Source: Roseomonas sp. E05 (GTDB lineage Bacteria > Pseudomonadota > Alphaproteobacteria > Acetobacterales > Acetobacteraceae). From it: a stretch of DNA of 64,000 nt. Location: positions 454,907 through 518,906 of the forward strand of contig NZ_JASIRT010000001.1 of the NCBI RefSeq assembly GCF_030063475.1, read 5' to 3'. The translations under genes were made by a program, and so were the position numbers. Below are positions 1 to 9,664 of this stretch, piece after piece. Each line of letters opens with the position of its first letter. Positions within the stretch are counted from its first letter, which is position 1. Under the pieces are notes generated by a model. The model saw only the letters and a list, made by a program, of their open reading frames with translations. It was not told the origin of the DNA and did no database searches.

Positions 1-704
1 ACCTGCCCTACCACTTCCAGGCCGAGGACCAGCTCGGCAAGCGGAAGCTGGCCGAGCTGGTGCGCACCAGCCTCTGCCTGGAGCATTCCGAGGGGCCGCT
101 TTTCGCCATCGTCTCGCGCCTCGTTCACCAGAAGGGGCTGGACCTGGTGGCGGAAGCGGCGCCGGAGATCGTCCGCATGGGCGGGCAGATCGCCATCCTC
201 GGCATGGGGCAGCCCGCGGTCGAGCAGCTGCTGCACCGCGTCTCCCGCGCCCACCGCGACCAGATCGGCCTGCTGGTCGGCTTCAACGAGCCGATGGCGC
301 ACCGGATCATCGCCGGCAGCGACTTCCTGCTGATGCCCTCCCGCTTCGAACCCTGCGGGCTGACCCAGTTGCAGGCGCAGCATTGCGGCACCCTGCCGAT
401 CGCGCATGCCACGGGCGGACTGGTGGACACCATCGAGGATGGCGGCACCGGCCTGCTGTTCGAGGAGGCCAGCGTGGAGGGGCTGCTCGGTGCCTGCCGG
501 CGTGCCTTCGAGGTGTTCTCCCGCCCCGCCGAGCTGCTGCGGATGCGAGGGCGGGCGATGGCCCGCGCCTTCAGCTGGGGCCGCTCGGCCGAGCATTACC
601 GGGAACTCTACAGCCTTCTGCTGGACGGCTCAGAGCCATCCTCAAAACCGCAGCCCCGCCCGAAGCGGCTGATGCGGCGCTCCGGCCTGGTCCGGGCGGC
701 CTGA
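1..704 (+). CDS. glgA: Glycogen synthase GlgA, C-terminal part (5' end outside window)
   Basis: Transfers glucose from ADP-glucose (GT5 family) to the growing alpha-1,4-glucan in the cytoplasm. The reading frame is open from the first bases, so the gene begins upstream of the window and about 233 codons are visible, matching the second Rossmann domain of a protein usually near 480 residues. Seen directly: the LVHQKG stretch and the GlgA signature EPCGLTQLQAQ followed by GTLPIA and GGLVDTI, where the glutamate and glycine-rich loop bind nucleotide sugar. The C-terminus after about residue 200 is a basic, proline-rich tail. glgX starts about 120 bp downstream on the same strand and glgP follows, so this is a glycogen metabolism operon. 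Identification is firm; only the start is missing. Confidence 0.95.
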   Translation, partial: LPYHFQAEDQLGKRKLAELVRTSLCLEHSEGPLFAIVSRLVHQKGLDLVAEAAPEIVRMGGQIAILGMGQPAVEQLLHRVSRAHRDQIGLLVGFNEPMAHRIIAGSDFLLMPSRFEPCGLTQLQAQHCGTLPIAHATGGLVDTIEDGGTGLLFEEASVEGLLGACRRAFEVFSRPAELLRMRGRAMARAFSWGRSAEHYRELYSLLLDGSEPSSKPQPRPKRLMRRSGLVRAA

Positions 705-823
705 CCGGGCGGCCCGACCGGGCGCGCCGCCGCGCGGCTGACCTGGATCAGGTCGCCCGCGCGCGGAACGTGGCTTCCTGACCAGGGGGCGGGCGATCCG
801 CTGCAAGGCTGAAGGAAAGTCGC

Positions 824-2881
824 ATGGAGCCGACTGCAGCGGCAGGGTCTTGCCGCAGGAGGCGGCGCGGGCCGGGCGCGCCGCTGCCGGACGACCTCGC
901 GATAGCGCCCGGCGCGCCGCTGCCGCTCGGCGCCTCCGAGACCAGCGACGGCTACAACATCGCCGTGGTCAGCCGCCACGCGACGCGGCTCTCGGTCGTC
1001 CTGTTCGATCCGCAGGGCGCGGTGCTGCGCACCATTCCGCTCGATCCCGTCCTGCACCGGACAGGGGATGTCTGGCACCTGCGGATCGCCGGCGCGCTGC
1101 AGGGCTGCGCCTATGCGCTGCGGGCCGAAGGCCCCTGGGCGCCGGAGGAAGGGCACCGCTTCGATCCGCGCGCCCTGCTGCTCGACCCCTACGCCACCGC
1201 CCTCACCGGCCGCCCCCGCCCCGGCGAGGCGCGCTGCCTGCTCGCCGACCGCCGCTTCGACTGGGAGGGCGACGCGCCGCCCCGGCATGCCTGGCGCGAC
1301 ACGGTCATCTACGAGACGCATGTGCGCGGCTTCACCCTGCATCCCTCCTCCGGCGTGCTGCATGCGGGGCGCTTCCTCGGCGTGGCGGAGATGATTCCCT
1401 ATCTCCAGGCGCTCGGCGTCACCGCCGTGGAGCTGATGCCGGTGCAGGAGGCGCCGGAACTGACGCCCGCCGGTCCGGCGGGCGGGCCGCCGCGCCCCGA
1501 CTACTGGGGCTATGACCCGGTCGCGCTCTTTGCGCCACGCATTGCCTATGCGAGCGCCGGGCCGGGCGCCGCGGTCAACGAGTTCAGGACCATGGTGCGG
1601 GCGCTGCACCGCGCCGGGATCGAGGTGATCCTGGACGTGGTCTTCAACCACACCGCCGAGGGTGGCGAGAGCGGCCCGACCTTCTCCTTCCGGGGCCTCG
1701 ACAATGCCATCTACTACCTGCTGCGGCCGGATGGCGGCTATGCCGACTACACGGGCTGCCGCAACACGTTGAACTGCAACCACCCGGTCGTCCGCTCCCT
1801 GCTGGTGGACTGCCTGCGCCACTGGGTGACGGAGATGCATGTGGACGGCTTCCGTTTCGACCTGGCCGCCGTGCTCGGGCGCGGCGAGGACGGGCGCCTG
1901 CTGGCCAACCCGCCGCTGCTGGAGCAGATCGCCGAGGACCCGGTGCTGCGTGGCACCAAGCTAATCGCCGAGGCCTGGGACATGGCCGGCGCCTTTGAGC
2001 TGGGGCGCTTCCCGGGCGACCGCTGGGCGGAGTGGAACGCCCGCTACCGCGACGATGTCCGCCGCTTCTGGCGCGGAGATCCGGGCATGACCGGCGCCTT
2101 CGCCACGCGGCTCTGCGGCAGCGAGGATCTCTATGGCGGCCACGGCGCGGGGCCGCTGCGCAGCATCAACTTCGTCACCTGCCATGACGGCCCCACGCTG
2201 AACGACCTCGTCAGCTATGCACGCCCCCACAATGAGGCGAATGGCGAGGCGGCGGCCCCTCCGCTGGAGGCCTGGGGCGAGAACAACGGCCATGAGGGAC
2301 CGGCCGCGGACCCGGGGACCGAGGCCGTGCGGGCGCGGCAGGTGCGCAACATGCTCGCCACCCTGATGCTCTCGCGCGGCGTGCCCATGCTGCTCGGCGG
2401 CGACGAGTTCCGCCGCACGCAGCAGGGCAACACCAATGCCTGGTGCCAGGACAACACGATCTCCTGGTACGACTGGGCCGAGGCACGCCGCCATGCGGAC
2501 CTGATCCGCTTCGTGCGCGGCCTCGCCGGCTTCCGGCGCGCACATCCCGTCCTCTCGGCCGAGCGCTTCTACACGGCGGACGAAATCGCCTGGTTCGGCC
2601 CGGAAGGCGGTCCGCCGGACTGGGGGGGCGCGGAGAATCTCCTGGGCTGCAGGATCGCGGAAGGCGGCGCCGCGCCAGGGGCGCTGTGCCTGCTGTTCAA
2701 TGCCAGCCGGAGTCGGAGCGTGACGTTCCGCCTGCCCTCCCCGCCGGCCGGCGCCTGGCGCATCGCCATCGACACCGCTGCGGCGCCTCCCGATGATGTG
2801 ACCGACCCAGGTGCCGAGCCGCAAGCCGGCGATAGCCTGCGCCTGCCGCCAAGGTCTTTACTCGTCCTGGTATCCCGCTGA
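824..2881 (+). CDS. glgX: Glycogen debranching enzyme GlgX (GH13 isoamylase type)
   Basis: Hydrolyses alpha-1,6 branch linkages of glycogen or limit dextrin. 685 residues, the usual GlgX/TreX length. An N-terminal CBM48-like domain (about 40-150) precedes the GH13 barrel. Catalytic elements are visible: DVVFNHTAEG (region I), nucleophile D346 in GFRFDLA, acid/base E383 in LIAEAWD, and D455 in FVTCHDG. The ATG at 824 has a GAAGGAA ribosome site 7 bases upstream. The first 20 or so residues are arginine-rich and probably not structured. It sits between glgA and glgP, with glgP starting 12 bp after its stop, so the three are probably co-transcribed and together make, debranch and phosphorolyse storage glucan. 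Confidence 0.95.
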   Translation: MEPTAAAGSCRRRRRGPGAPLPDDLAIAPGAPLPLGASETSDGYNIAVVSRHATRLSVVLFDPQGAVLRTIPLDPVLHRTGDVWHLRIAGALQGCAYALRAEGPWAPEEGHRFDPRALLLDPYATALTGRPRPGEARCLLADRRFDWEGDAPPRHAWRDTVIYETHVRGFTLHPSSGVLHAGRFLGVAEMIPYLQALGVTAVELMPVQEAPELTPAGPAGGPPRPDYWGYDPVALFAPRIAYASAGPGAAVNEFRTMVRALHRAGIEVILDVVFNHTAEGGESGPTFSFRGLDNAIYYLLRPDGGYADYTGCRNTLNCNHPVVRSLLVDCLRHWVTEMHVDGFRFDLAAVLGRGEDGRLLANPPLLEQIAEDPVLRGTKLIAEAWDMAGAFELGRFPGDRWAEWNARYRDDVRRFWRGDPGMTGAFATRLCGSEDLYGGHGAGPLRSINFVTCHDGPTLNDLVSYARPHNEANGEAAAPPLEAWGENNGHEGPAADPGTEAVRARQVRNMLATLMLSRGVPMLLGGDEFRRTQQGNTNAWCQDNTISWYDWAEARRHADLIRFVRGLAGFRRAHPVLSAERFYTADEIAWFGPEGGPPDWGGAENLLGCRIAEGGAAPGALCLLFNASRSRSVTFRLPSPPAGAWRIAIDTAAAPPDDVTDPGAEPQAGDSLRLPPRSLLVLVSR

Positions 2882-2893
2882 CGGAGGCCGCCC

Positions 2894-4588
2894 GTGACGT
2901 CCCTCGACCGCTTTCTGCCGCACACCTGCATCGCCTACCTCTCCATGGAAATCGCGCTGGAGCCGGGAATCCCGACCTATTCGGGCGGCCTTGGCGTGCT
3001 GGCGGGCGACACGGTGCGCTCCTGCGCGGATCTGGAACTGCCGATGGTCTTTGTCACGCTGATCAGCCGGCAGGGCTATCTGCGGCAGAGCATCGCGCCC
3101 GATGGCAGCCAGCAGGAAAGCGCCGACCCCTGGAATCCCGCCGACCACGCGGAGCCGCTGGACGCGGCGGTGGCGGTGCGCATCGATGGGCGGCCGGTCT
3201 GGATCCTGCCCTGGCTCTACCGGCATGAGTGCCCGCATGGCGGCTGTGCGCCGGTCATCCTGCTCGATACAAACCTGGAGGTGAACGACCCGGCCGACCG
3301 CAGCATCACCGACCGGCTCTACGGCGATGGCGAGGACCTGCGCCTCAAGCAGGAGATCGTGCTCGGCATCGGCGGCGAGCGCATCCTGCGCGCGCTGGGC
3401 TTCGAGATCACCACCTGGCATCTCAACGAGGGCCATGCGGCGCTGCTGCCCCTCTCGCTGCTGCGGCGGCATCCGCTGGGCAGGGACGAGCCCCTCTCCA
3501 CCGCGCTGCGCTACGACGCGGAACCGGTGCGGGAGCGCTGCGTGTTCACCACGCACACGCCGGTGGAGGCGGGACATGACCGCTTCTCCTACGATCTGGT
3601 GCACCGGATGATGGGCGACTTCTTCGAGATCGGGCAGCTGAGGCAGCTGGCCGGCGCGGAGGAGCTGAACATGACGCGCCTCGCCCTGAACCTCAGCGGC
3701 TGGGTCAACGGCGTCGCCGCGCGCCATGCCGAAACGGCGCAGCGCATGTTCCCGGGCTACCACATCCATGCCGTGACCAACGGCGTGCATGTGCCGACCT
3801 GGACGCACCCGGCCTTCGCTGCGCTGTTCCAGCAGGTGGCGCCGGAATGGGCGCATGACCCCGGCACGCTGCGCGGCGCCGACCACCTGCCGGACGAGGC
3901 GGTATGGACCGCGCATATGCAGGCCAAGGGCGAATTGCTCGAGGAGGTGCGGCAGCGCTGCGGCACGGCGCTCGACCCCGCCCTGCCGCTGATCGTCTTC
4001 GCGCGGCGGATGACGGGCTATAAGCGCGCCGACCTGCTGTTCTCCGACCTCGCCCAGCTGCGCAGGATCGCCAGGGAATTCCCTTTCCAGGTGCTGATGG
4101 CCGGCAAGGCACACCCGCGCGACGAAGGCGGCAAGACATTGATCCGCGAGGTGCACGCGCATGCCAGGGAGCTGGCCGGCACGTTGCCCGTCGTTTTCGT
4201 GCCGAACTATGAGATGGGGCTGGCGAAGAAGATGGTGGCCGGCGCCGATATCTGGCTGAACACGCCGCTGCCGCCGATGGAAGCCTCCGGCACCAGCGGC
4301 ATGAAGGCGGCCCTGAACGGCGTGCCGCATCTCAGCGTGCTGGATGGCTGGTGGGCGGAGGCCTGTGAGGAAGGTGCGAATGGCTGGGCCATCGGCAGCG
4401 ACGGCGGCGCGCCCTCGCAGCACGCCGGGGAGCTTTACGACAAGCTCTGGAGCACCGTCCTGCCCCTCTGGCACCACGACCGCGCGGGCTGGATCGCGCT
4501 GATGAAGCAGGTCATCTCCCGCTCCGGCTCGCGCTTCAACAGCCAGCGCATGATGCGGCGCTACGCGACGGAAGCCTATCTGCGCTGA
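2894..4588 (+). CDS. glgP: Alpha-glucan phosphorylase (GT35, short form)
   Basis: Releases glucose-1-phosphate from alpha-1,4-glucans using pyridoxal phosphate. 564 residues, clearly shorter than the roughly 800-residue E. coli/animal type and fitting the shorter alpha-glucan phosphorylase branch. Seen: YFSMEI-type N-terminus ([11 protein letters not shown]), the glycine-rich [12 protein letters not shown], and the pyridoxal-binding segment [11 protein letters not shown] with the Schiff-base lysine at K471. The start is GTG, chosen because ACGGAGG lies 6 bases upstream and the N-terminal motif follows directly. Last gene of the glgA-glgX-glgP run; a GAATTC hairpin arm related to the dispersed repeat follows the stop. 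Confidence 0.93.
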   Translation: MTSLDRFLPHTCIAYLSMEIALEPGIPTYSGGLGVLAGDTVRSCADLELPMVFVTLISRQGYLRQSIAPDGSQQESADPWNPADHAEPLDAAVAVRIDGRPVWILPWLYRHECPHGGCAPVILLDTNLEVNDPADRSITDRLYGDGEDLRLKQEIVLGIGGERILRALGFEITTWHLNEGHAALLPLSLLRRHPLGRDEPLSTALRYDAEPVRERCVFTTHTPVEAGHDRFSYDLVHRMMGDFFEIGQLRQLAGAEELNMTRLALNLSGWVNGVAARHAETAQRMFPGYHIHAVTNGVHVPTWTHPAFAALFQQVAPEWAHDPGTLRGADHLPDEAVWTAHMQAKGELLEEVRQRCGTALDPALPLIVFARRMTGYKRADLLFSDLAQLRRIAREFPFQVLMAGKAHPRDEGGKTLIREVHAHARELAGTLPVVFVPNYEMGLAKKMVAGADIWLNTPLPPMEASGTSGMKAALNGVPHLSVLDGWWAEACEEGANGWAIGSDGGAPSQHAGELYDKLWSTVLPLWHHDRAGWIALMKQVISRSGSRFNSQRMMRRYATEAYLR

Positions 4589-4604
4589 ACGGCCCCGGAG
4601 GGAG

Positions 4605-4682
4605 GTCGGGGAAAGGAATTCCCCCGCCTTCCTTCTTTTTCCTGTCCGTTCAGCGCTCCCCTCCCCCGGAATTCACCGGCGG
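4605..4682. repeat. Degenerate copy of dispersed GAATTC-hairpin element
   Basis: Just after glgP: GGGGAAAGGAATTCCCC forms an imperfect hairpin, followed by a CTTCCTTCTTTTTC tract as in arm A of the better copies at 47135 and 58575. The second arm is reduced to CCCCCGGAATTCACCGG. The T-rich tract after the stem would serve as an intrinsic terminator for the glg operon. Family membership is by eye. Confidence 0.5.
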
Positions 4683-4770
4683 AATGATTCTGCGACGCCA
4701 GGGATGGCCAAGCCGGAGCGGCCATCGTTCAATGGCGGCCTGTTGTCCCCTGCCGTGCGGAGGAAACCCG

Positions 4771-6096
4771 ATGTCCCACGTCCTGCACCGCACCGTGCGC
4801 GCCGAGCCGGAGGTCGCGGTCCGCGGCGAAGGCATCATGCTGACCCTGGCCGACGGACGGCAGATCATCGACGCCGCCGGTGGGGCCGCGGTCGCCTGCC
4901 TCGGGCACGGCAACCGCCGTGTCATCGAGGCGATCGCGGCGCAGGCGCGGCAGGTCAGCTACATCCACACCGGCTTCTTCACCTCGGCACCCGCCGAGGC
5001 CCTGGCAGACCAGTTGCTGGGCCACGAGCCAGGCGGGCTGACCCGCGCCTTCTTCGTCTCCTCCGGCTCCGAGGCGATGGAAAGCGCGCTGAAAATGGCG
5101 CGGCAGTATTTCATCGAGCTGGGCCAGCCGCAGCGGACGCATTTCATCTCCCGGCGCCAGGGCTATCACGGCAACACCCTCGGCGCGCTCGCCGCCAGCG
5201 GCCATCCCGCCCGCCGCGGCATCTACGAGCCCGTGCTGTCACAGAGCTTCAGCCGCGTTTCGCCCTGCTTCGCCTATCGCGAGCAGGGCGACGGTGAGAG
5301 CGACGCGGAGTATGTCGCGCGGCTCGCCGCCGAGCTGGAAGCGGAGTTCCAGCGCATCGGGCCGGACAAGGTGATCGCCTTCTGTGCCGAGACCATCGTC
5401 GGCGCCGCCACGGGCTGCGTCACCGCCCTGCCCGGCTATTTCAAAGCCGTTCGCGAGGTCTGCGACCGGCATGGCGCATTGCTGATCCTCGACGAGGTGA
5501 TGAGCGGCATGGGCCGCAGCGGCACCACCCATGCCTGGGAGCAGGAGGGCATCGTGCCCGACCTTCAGGCGGTGGCGAAGGGACTGGGCGGCGGCTATCA
5601 GCCGATCGGCGCGCTGCTGGTCTCCCGCCGGGTGATGGCGGCGCTGGAGGCCGGCAGCGGCGGCTTCGTGCATGGCCACACCTATCAGGCACATCCCCTC
5701 GCCTGCGCGGCCGCGCTCGAAGTCCAGCGCATCATCGCCGAGGAGAACCTGCTCGCCAATGTCCGCGCCATGGGCGCGCGGCTGGAGGCGGGGCTGATCG
5801 AGCGCTTCGGCAACCACGCGCATGTCGGCGACATCCGCGGGCGGGGCCTGTTCCGCGCGCTGGAGTTTGTCGAGGACCGCGCGAGCAAGCGGCCCTTCGA
5901 CCCGGCGCGGGGCCTCGCGACGCGCCTCAAGGATGCCGGGCTGGCGCATGGCATCGCTGCCTATCCCTGCTCCGGCACGATTGACGGGAAGCGCGGCGAG
6001 CACCTGATCGTGGCGCCGCCCTACAACGTCACGCCGGCGGAGATCGACAGCATTGTCGAACGCCTTGGCGACAGCGTGGAGGCTGCGCTGCGCTGA
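4771..6096 (+). CDS. Class III pyridoxal-phosphate aminotransferase
   Basis: 441 residues, normal for class III (omega/acetylornithine-type) aminotransferases. Seen: FFVSSGSEAMESALKMAR (phosphate cup region), YHGNTLGALA, the LILDEVMSGMGRSG segment with the cofactor-stacking aspartate, and the Schiff-base lysine in VAKGLGGGYQPIGA. The frame is open further upstream, but ATG 4771 has GGAGGAAA 7 bases before it and the conserved N-terminus starts there. Substrate cannot be read from sequence; the family includes amino-acid, diamine and beta-amino-acid transaminases. It stands alone on the plus strand, followed by a convergent monooxygenase gene, so its pathway is not defined by context. Confidence 0.9.
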   Translation: MSHVLHRTVRAEPEVAVRGEGIMLTLADGRQIIDAAGGAAVACLGHGNRRVIEAIAAQARQVSYIHTGFFTSAPAEALADQLLGHEPGGLTRAFFVSSGSEAMESALKMARQYFIELGQPQRTHFISRRQGYHGNTLGALAASGHPARRGIYEPVLSQSFSRVSPCFAYREQGDGESDAEYVARLAAELEAEFQRIGPDKVIAFCAETIVGAATGCVTALPGYFKAVREVCDRHGALLILDEVMSGMGRSGTTHAWEQEGIVPDLQAVAKGLGGGYQPIGALLVSRRVMAALEAGSGGFVHGHTYQAHPLACAAALEVQRIIAEENLLANVRAMGARLEAGLIERFGNHAHVGDIRGRGLFRALEFVEDRASKRPFDPARGLATRLKDAGLAHGIAAYPCSGTIDGKRGEHLIVAPPYNVTPAEIDSIVERLGDSVEAALR

Positions 6097-6147
6097 GGCG
6101 GACCACGGGGCCCGGGGTGGCCGCGGCCACCTCGGCGGGGGTTTGCC

Positions 6148-7485
6148 CTAAGCGGCGGCGTGGCGGTTGGGCGGCCGGCGGAGGCCGAGATGCTCCCTCA
6201 GGGTGCTTCCCTCATAGCCCCTGCGCATCAGCCCGCGCCGTTGCAATTCCGGGACCACCTTCCCGACGAAGGCGGCAAGCCCGCCCGGCAACAGGCTGAA
6301 GGTCAGCATGAAGCCGTCGCAGGCGCCGCCGGTGAACCATTCCTCCAGCCGGTCCGCCACCTGCACGGGCGTGCCGCGCAGCGTCTGCCGGCCGCGCTCG
6401 TAGCGCAGGTAGAGCTGGCGCAGCGTCAGCCCTTCAGCCCGGATCAGATGCACGATATGGTCGAAGAAAGCCTTGTGGAAATTGGCGGATTTCGGGATGC
6501 GGTCCTCCGGGATCGGCTCGTCGAGCGGCAGGTCGGAGAGGTCGGTCTCCAGGTCCATGCCGAGATACATGCGGCCGACATCGGGGTGGATGAGGTGCTG
6601 CAGCGTCTGGTGCAGGTCCTCGGCCTCCTGCGCGCTGTCGGCGATCAGCAACGGCATGCCGGCCAGCACCCTGAGGTCCTCCGGCTGGCGTCCGTACTTC
6701 GCCATGCGCCCCTTGAGGTCGTGGTAGAAGGCCCGGCTGCCTTCCAGGGTGCCCTCGGAGGAGAACACCACCTCCGCCGTCTCCGCCGCCAGCTCCTTGC
6801 CTGCCTCGGAGGCGCCGGCCTGGATGATCACCGGCTGCCCCTGCGGCGTGCGCTCGATGTTCAGCGCGCCGCGGACGCGGAAATGCCTGCCCTCGTGCTG
6901 CACCGGGTGCTGCTTGGCGGGGTCGAAGAACAGGCCGGAACTGCGGTCGCGCAGGAAGGCGCCGTCCTCCCAGCTGTCCCACAGTGCCTGCACGACCTGG
7001 ACGAACTCGCGCGCCCGCTCGTAGCGCTCGGCATGCGGCGGCAGGCGGTCCAAACCGAAGTTGCGCGCGGCGAAGTCGTTGGCGGAGGTGACGACGTTCC
7101 AGGCGGCGCGCCCATGGCTGATGTGGTCGAGCGAGGCGAATTGCCGGGCGATGTTGTAGGGCTCGCTGAAGCTGGTGCTGGCGGTGCCGCCGAGGCCGAT
7201 ATGGCGCGTTGCGCCGGCGAGGGCGGAGAGCAGCGTCAGCGGCTCCAGCACGTTCATGTAGAGCGGCATGCGGCTGAAGCCCGCCAGGTTGCTGGTCCGC
7301 GCCGCCGGCGTGTCGGCGATGAAGAAGAGGTCGAACAGGCCGCGCTCGGCGAGTTGCGCCGTCTCGCGGTGCCATTCGATGCTGGTGGAGGCGTCCGCCC
7401 GGGTCTCCGGGTGGAGCCAGGAGGCGATGTGCGAGCCCGTGGCGCCCACCAGGATGGCGAGCGCCATCCTCCGCTTCTCCGTCAT
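6148..7485 (-). CDS. LLM-class FMN-dependent monooxygenase (NtaA/SnaA/DszA type)
   Basis: Flavin-dependent TIM-barrel monooxygenase of the bacterial-luciferase superfamily, which uses FMNH2 supplied by a separate reductase. 445 residues, normal for the NtaA/DmoA/DszA branch. Diagnostic stretches: FFIADTPA near the N-terminus, GLGGTASTSFSEPYN, the AAWNVVTSAND active-site segment, and QAGASEAGKELAA. A much longer open frame runs upstream to 7866, but that part is out-of-frame overlap with the next gene; ATG 7485 has GGAGAGGAG a few bases upstream. It follows the racemase/decarboxylase-like gene in the same direction with a 25-bp gap, so the two probably form an operon for degrading an organic acid or sulfonate-like compound. 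Substrate unknown. Confidence 0.88.
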   Translation of the reverse strand: MTEKRRMALAILVGATGSHIASWLHPETRADASTSIEWHRETAQLAERGLFDLFFIADTPAARTSNLAGFSRMPLYMNVLEPLTLLSALAGATRHIGLGGTASTSFSEPYNIARQFASLDHISHGRAAWNVVTSANDFAARNFGLDRLPPHAERYERAREFVQVVQALWDSWEDGAFLRDRSSGLFFDPAKQHPVQHEGRHFRVRGALNIERTPQGQPVIIQAGASEAGKELAAETAEVVFSSEGTLEGSRAFYHDLKGRMAKYGRQPEDLRVLAGMPLLIADSAQEAEDLHQTLQHLIHPDVGRMYLGMDLETDLSDLPLDEPIPEDRIPKSANFHKAFFDHIVHLIRAEGLTLRQLYLRYERGRQTLRGTPVQVADRLEEWFTGGACDGFMLTFSLLPGGLAAFVGKVVPELQRRGLMRRGYEGSTLREHLGLRRPPNRHAAA

Positions 7486-7510
7486 TTCGGTCTCCTCTCC
7501 TCGACGGTAT

Positions 7511-8257
7511 TCAGTCGCGCGCCGCCTGCGCCGGCAGGGCGAAGATCGAGCCCCAGCGCGCCATCGGCGCCATCCCTGCGCCCGCGAGGTGCAGCGCCTT
7601 CCACAGCACGGTGGCGATGCTGTCATAGACCGGCAGGCCCAGTTCCGCCTCCAGCAGCGGCACGCGCAGGGCGCCGCGCAGGTTGGTGCAGACCACGGCG
7701 ACCGCCTGCGGCCCCGCGGCGGCCACCTCCCGCACCATGCGCTCCACCCTTGCCTCCTCCACCGCCGCGAAGGCGAAGTTCTCCTGCAGCCCGAGATGCC
7801 GCTCCGCCACGCAGTCCACGCCGATCCCTGCATAGTTGGCGATGATCTTCGCCTGCAGGTCGCCACGGTAGGGCGTCACCAGGCCCATGCGCGTCACGCC
7901 GGTGCTGGCCAGGATTTCATTCAGCGCCAGCATCGAGGTGGTCGCAGGAATGCCGGTGGCCTCCGTGATGCGGCGGCAGAGCCGCGCATCGGCCTCGAAG
8001 CCGAGCCAGCCGCCGGAGGTGCCGCTCCAGCCGATCACATCCACCCGCGCATCGGCCAGCAGTTCCGCCGCGCGCAGGATGGCGCTGTCGTCGAACTGCG
8101 CCAGCGCGGCGGGCGAGAGCGCGATCTCGGTGACGCGGAAGCGCGCGAAATGCGCGGAGGTCCCGGGCAGCACGGCGAGCATCGCCTGCGTCAGCGGCTC
8201 CAGCACGGTGTTGGAGGACGGCGTCAGGATGCCGAGGCGAATGCGGGGTTCACTCAT
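7511..8257 (-). CDS. Asp/Glu racemase superfamily enzyme, arylmalonate-decarboxylase/maleate-isomerase type
   Basis: 248 residues, fitting the maleate cis-trans isomerase/arylmalonate decarboxylase family. Seen: TPSSNTVLEP near the N-terminus (carboxylate binding) and two active-site loops. In racemases and maleate isomerase both loops carry a cysteine. Here the first loop reads WSGTSGG with G79 in the cysteine place, while the second keeps C190 in VVCTNLRG. One glycine plus one cysteine is the arrangement known for arylmalonate decarboxylase (G74/C188), so decarboxylation or a one-base reaction is more likely than racemisation; this is inference. ATG 8257 is preceded by GGAGAGGA. Neighbour of the LLM monooxygenase in a likely operon. 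Confidence 0.82.
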   Translation of the reverse strand: MSEPRIRLGILTPSSNTVLEPLTQAMLAVLPGTSAHFARFRVTEIALSPAALAQFDDSAILRAAELLADARVDVIGWSGTSGGWLGFEADARLCRRITEATGIPATTSMLALNEILASTGVTRMGLVTPYRGDLQAKIIANYAGIGVDCVAERHLGLQENFAFAAVEEARVERMVREVAAAGPQAVAVVCTNLRGALRVPLLEAELGLPVYDSIATVLWKALHLAGAGMAPMARWGSIFALPAQAARD

Positions 8258-8361
8258 CGATCCTCTCCTGCGGGGACAGGCATGACCCTCCACCGCTGCG
8301 GACGCCCGGCCTCCCCGGGGGGTTTCCGGCAGCGTGGCATGGCGCGGCGACGGAACGCCAG

Positions 8362-8370
8362 CCCCCCCCC
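8362..8370. repeat. C9 homopolymer in intergenic region
   Basis: A run of nine C lies in the 231-bp divergent gap between the racemase-like gene and the serine hydrolase. No promoter can be assigned confidently in this gap; an imperfect GC-rich stem surrounds the run. Confidence 0.5.
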
Positions 8371-8488
8371 GCCGCGGCGGGAAGGGACCGGCCTGTCGCC
8401 GTCGCCAAGCCTCAGGGCAGCAGGATAGGATGTCCGGAACGGCCCCAGGGTTCATCCTGGCGGCGATGCGTGAAGGAGAGAAGACGCC

Positions 8489-9664
8489 ATGAGCCTTGCC
8501 GCGCGGTGCGATGCGGTGTTGCGCGCTGCCACCGGGGAGGGCCGGGTGCCGGGCGTGGTGGCGATGGCGGCCAGGCCGCAGGGCCTCCTCTACCAGGGCG
8601 CCGCGGGCCTGCGCGACCTCCCGGCCGGGCTGCCGATGCGGGAGGATACGGTGTTCCGCATCGCCTCGCTGACCAAGGCGGTGACGTCCATCGCGGCGCT
8701 GCAACTGGTCGAGCGGGGCGCCCTCTCGCTGGAGGCGCCGCTTGCGGAGCTGCTGCCCGAGCTGGGCCGGCTACAGGTGCTGGAGGGCTTCGATGCCGAT
8801 GGCGCGCCCCGCCTGCGGCCGCCCGCCCGGCCGGTGACGCTGCGGCACCTGCTGACCCACACCGCCGGCTTCGGCTACGACATGTGGAACCCGGAGATCC
8901 TGCGCTACCAGGAGGTGACGGGGCATCCCTCCACCCGCACGGCCCGCAAATCGGCCTTGCTGGCGCCGCTGCTCTTCGATCCCGGCGCGCGCTGGAACTA
9001 CAGCATCGGCACGGATTGGGCCGGGCTGGCGGTGGAGGCCGCCAGCGGGCTGGGGCTGGAGGACTATGTCCAGCGGCACATCCTCGGCCCGCTGGGGATG
9101 CGGGACAGCGGCTTCCTGCTGCCGCCGGAGCGGCAGGCGCGGCTGGCGGCGCTGCATCGGCGCGAGGAGAGGGGCGGATGGGCCGCGCAGCCCCCCAACC
9201 CGACGGCCGCGCCGCCCGAGTTCCATCGCGGCGGCGGGGCGATGTATGCGACCGCGCCGGACTACCTCACCTTCCTGCGGATGCTGCTGGCCGGCGGCAC
9301 GCTCGGCGAGGCCCGCATCCTCTCGCCCGGCAGCATGGCGCTGGTGGCGCGGAACCAGATCGGCGCGCTGCCGGTCACGCCGATGCGCAGCGCCATGCCT
9401 GCCCTCACCTGCGACGTGAACCTCTTTCCCGGCACGCCGCTGCGCTGGAGCCTGGCCTTCCTGGTCAATGAGGCGGATGTGCCGGGCCGGCGGCATGCCG
9501 GCAGCTTCGGATGGGCGGGGCTGACGAACTGCTACGGCTGGGTGGACCCGACGCGGCAGCTCGCCGCCATCGTCATGATGCAGTTCCACCCCTTTGCTGA
9601 TCCCGCGGCACTGGGCGTGCTGGAAGGCTTCGAACGGGCGCTCTACGAAAGGCTGGGGGAATGA
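8489..9664 (+). CDS. Serine hydrolase of the class C beta-lactamase/esterase family
   Basis: 391 residues of beta-lactamase/transpeptidase fold, typically an esterase or D-amino-acid peptidase rather than a resistance enzyme. Active-site SxxK is S60-L-T-K63, the second motif is YSIGTDW (Y-x-N/S position) and the third is the HAG triad near residue 335, taking the place of KTG. LLTHTAGFGY is the usual family landmark. No signal peptide is evident, so it is probably cytoplasmic. ATG 8489 has TGAAGGAGAG upstream. The stop codon lies inside the first hairpin of a dispersed repeat element, which separates it from the convergent ABC transporter operon. Substrate unknown. Confidence 0.88.
   Translation: MSLAARCDAVLRAATGEGRVPGVVAMAARPQGLLYQGAAGLRDLPAGLPMREDTVFRIASLTKAVTSIAALQLVERGALSLEAPLAELLPELGRLQVLEGFDADGAPRLRPPARPVTLRHLLTHTAGFGYDMWNPEILRYQEVTGHPSTRTARKSALLAPLLFDPGARWNYSIGTDWAGLAVEAASGLGLEDYVQRHILGPLGMRDSGFLLPPERQARLAALHRREERGGWAAQPPNPTAAPPEFHRGGGAMYATAPDYLTFLRMLLAGGTLGEARILSPGSMALVARNQIGALPVTPMRSAMPALTCDVNLFPGTPLRWSLAFLVNEADVPGRRHAGSFGWAGLTNCYGWVDPTRQLAAIVMMQFHPFADPAALGVLEGFERALYERLGE

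Noticed and set aside
7486..7866. N-terminal extension of the LLM monooxygenase
   Set aside because: Arg/Ser/Trp-rich out-of-frame reading of the neighbouring racemase-like gene; ribosome site supports the start at 7485.
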